A stretch of DNA of 64,000 nt. Source: Synechocystis sp. LKSZ1. Lineage in GTDB: Bacteria > Cyanobacteriota > Cyanobacteriia > Cyanobacteriales > Microcystaceae. The DNA lies in assembly GCF_040436315.1 (NCBI RefSeq), contig NZ_AP031572.1, positions 1,488,001 through 1,552,000 of the forward strand. The letters are read 5' to 3'. The notes under the pieces are model-generated. The model made no database searches. It had not been told where the DNA came from and saw nothing but the letters and a program-made list of their open reading frames with translations. The position numbers were made by a program, and so were the translations under genes. The stretch's first letter is position 1. Each line of letters starts with the position of its first letter. This document shows positions 63,011 to 64,000 of this stretch, one piece after another.

Positions 63011-64000
63011 ATGTTGGAACAGCCCCTTCATACGGGAGTGAGTCTGCCCATTCCCGTTAATCAGCCCCTCCTGGACGGCAATGAAAAACGCTACCTCAAT
63101 CAATGTATTGAGACGGGCTGGATCTCCTCGGAAGGGCCTTTTGTTCGCCAATTTGAACGGGCCCTAGCCAAACGAACCCAGCGACAGCAGGGCATTGCCG
63201 TGAGTAATGGTTCCGTGGCCCTGGAGGTGGCCCTAGCGGCCCTGGGCATTGGGCAGGGCTGCGAAGTGCTCCTGCCGACCTTTACGATTATTTCCTGTGC
63301 GACAGCGGTGATTCGGGCCGGGGCCATCCCCGTTGTAGTCGATGCCGATCCCCTCACCTGGAATATGGACGTTACCCAGGTCGAGGCCAAGATTACGCCC
63401 CAGACCAAAGCCATTATGGTAGTGCATATCTACGGTCTACCGGTGGATCTAGACCCGATTTTGGCCCTGGCCCAAAAGTACGGCCTGGCGGTGATTGAAG
63501 ATGCAGCGGAGGCCCACGGCCAGACCTATCGGGGACGGCCCTGTGGTAGTTTTGGCGATATTAGTACTTTTAGCTTCTATGCCAACAAGCTAATTACCAC
63601 CGGCGAAGGGGGGATGCTGATGACGGACGATCCCCATCTTGCTGACCGGTGTCGGGCCCTGCGTAATCTCTGTTTTCAACCCCAACAGCGATTTATCCAC
63701 GATGATTTGGGCTGGAACTTTCGCCTGACCAATCTCCAGGCTGCGGTGGGGGTGGCTCAACTAGAACGCTGGGACGAATTTATTCAACGCAAACGTCGTA
63801 TGGGGGCCCTGTACACCGAATTGTTGACCGGATTACCGGGATTACAGTTACCCCTGGCCAAAACCGACTATGCTGAAAATATTTACTGGGTTTACGGCGT
63901 TGTTCTTGAGGAGACGGTCTCCCTAACAGCTAGGGAGGTAATGGCCCGACTCGGGGAAGCCCAGATTGGCACCCGTCCCTTTTTTTGGGGCCTGCACGAG
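63011..64000 (+). CDS. DegT/DnrJ/EryC1/StrS aminotransferase (3' end beyond window)
   Basis: At least 330 residues lie in the window, with no stop reached. It is a PLP enzyme of the perosamine-synthase type: GNEKRYLNQCIETGWISSEG near the start, GIAVSNGSVALEVALAALG, VIEDAAEAHGQTYRG, and the PLP lysine Lys193 in SFYANKLITTGEGGMLMT. WNFRLTNLQAAVGVAQLERW also fits. It should make a 4-amino-4-deoxy sugar nucleotide such as GDP-perosamine. It starts three bases after the stop of the bciB-type gene and is likely translated from the same message. It may open another sugar cluster to the right. Confidence 0.92.
   Translation, partial: MLEQPLHTGVSLPIPVNQPLLDGNEKRYLNQCIETGWISSEGPFVRQFERALAKRTQRQQGIAVSNGSVALEVALAALGIGQGCEVLLPTFTIISCATAVIRAGAIPVVVDADPLTWNMDVTQVEAKITPQTKAIMVVHIYGLPVDLDPILALAQKYGLAVIEDAAEAHGQTYRGRPCGSFGDISTFSFYANKLITTGEGGMLMTDDPHLADRCRALRNLCFQPQQRFIHDDLGWNFRLTNLQAAVGVAQLERWDEFIQRKRRMGALYTELLTGLPGLQLPLAKTDYAENIYWVYGVVLEETVSLTAREVMARLGEAQIGTRPFFWGLHE

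Noticed and set aside
1-64000. tRNA, rRNA, tmRNA, CRISPR arrays, transposase genes and integrase attachment sites.
   Set aside because: I looked through the intergenic gaps and the island borders and found none I could support. The borders fall inside protein genes rather than next to a tRNA.

Overview
The window reads as a chromosomal segment of a unicellular cyanobacterium of the Synechocystis/Chroococcales type. The indications are an aldehyde-deformylating oxygenase with all six metal ligands, a ferredoxin-type divinyl-chlorophyllide 8-vinyl reductase (BciB family), a CbiX chelatase with a histidine tail, a ClpS adaptor and a few HIP1 (GCGATCGC) sites. Most of the DNA is near 50% GC and very rich in GGCC. 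Species-level identity cannot be read from the window.

Layout. (1) 1-3973, minus strand: a very large hybrid histidine kinase (REC-PAS-GAF-GAF-HisKA-HATPase-REC-REC-HPt), cut by the left edge. (2) 4129-14922: a Wzx/Wzy-type exopolysaccharide operon with a GT2, a PssD/PssE-like transferase pair, a STAS domain fused to the initiating sugar transferase, a free STAS protein, a sulfotransferase, a GT4, Wzx, an outer-membrane exporter, a co-polymerase and a Wzy. This looks like a sulfated-polysaccharide factory with anti-anti-sigma-like control parts built in. (3) 15121-27541: alkane synthesis (ADO without its usual reductase), a polyprenyl-type GT2, cbiX, a 37-residue membrane protein, purM, an M48 peptidase, dusA, a CHAD protein, panD, a DUF167 protein, an RNA methyltransferase, a TPR protein and a DUF790 nuclease-like gene.

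(4) About 28990-39360: a strongly AT-rich, GGCC-free glycan island (methyltransferases, sugar modification, glycosyltransferases). Both of its edges fall inside genes: a Wzt-type ABC ATPase on the left and a GT2 on the right. Each edge also carries a small relic of the same gene type next to a scatter-type accessory gene: a Wzt scrap beside DUF29 on the left, and a duplicated GT2 tail beyond Uma2 on the right. This is the footprint expected of repeated cassette replacement by recombination in conserved gene ends.

(5) 40491-52193: a small conserved protein, an ABC ATPase plus GT2 pair, then a second glycosylation module made of two giant multidomain glycosyltransferases (1125 and 1002 aa), a FkbM methyltransferase with an extra C-terminal domain, and a GT-C-like membrane protein. 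(6) 52282-64000: a type II sulfide:quinone oxidoreductase, an FAD oxidoreductase, valS, a decayed MmeI-like restriction-methylation gene, rnhA, a CPBP protease, a secreted hypothetical protein, clpS, the bciB-type reductase, and a DegT aminotransferase cut by the right edge.

No tRNA, rRNA, CRISPR array or intact insertion sequence was seen. No gap between genes exceeds about 300 bases. All family assignments are from reading the translated sequence; no database search was possible.
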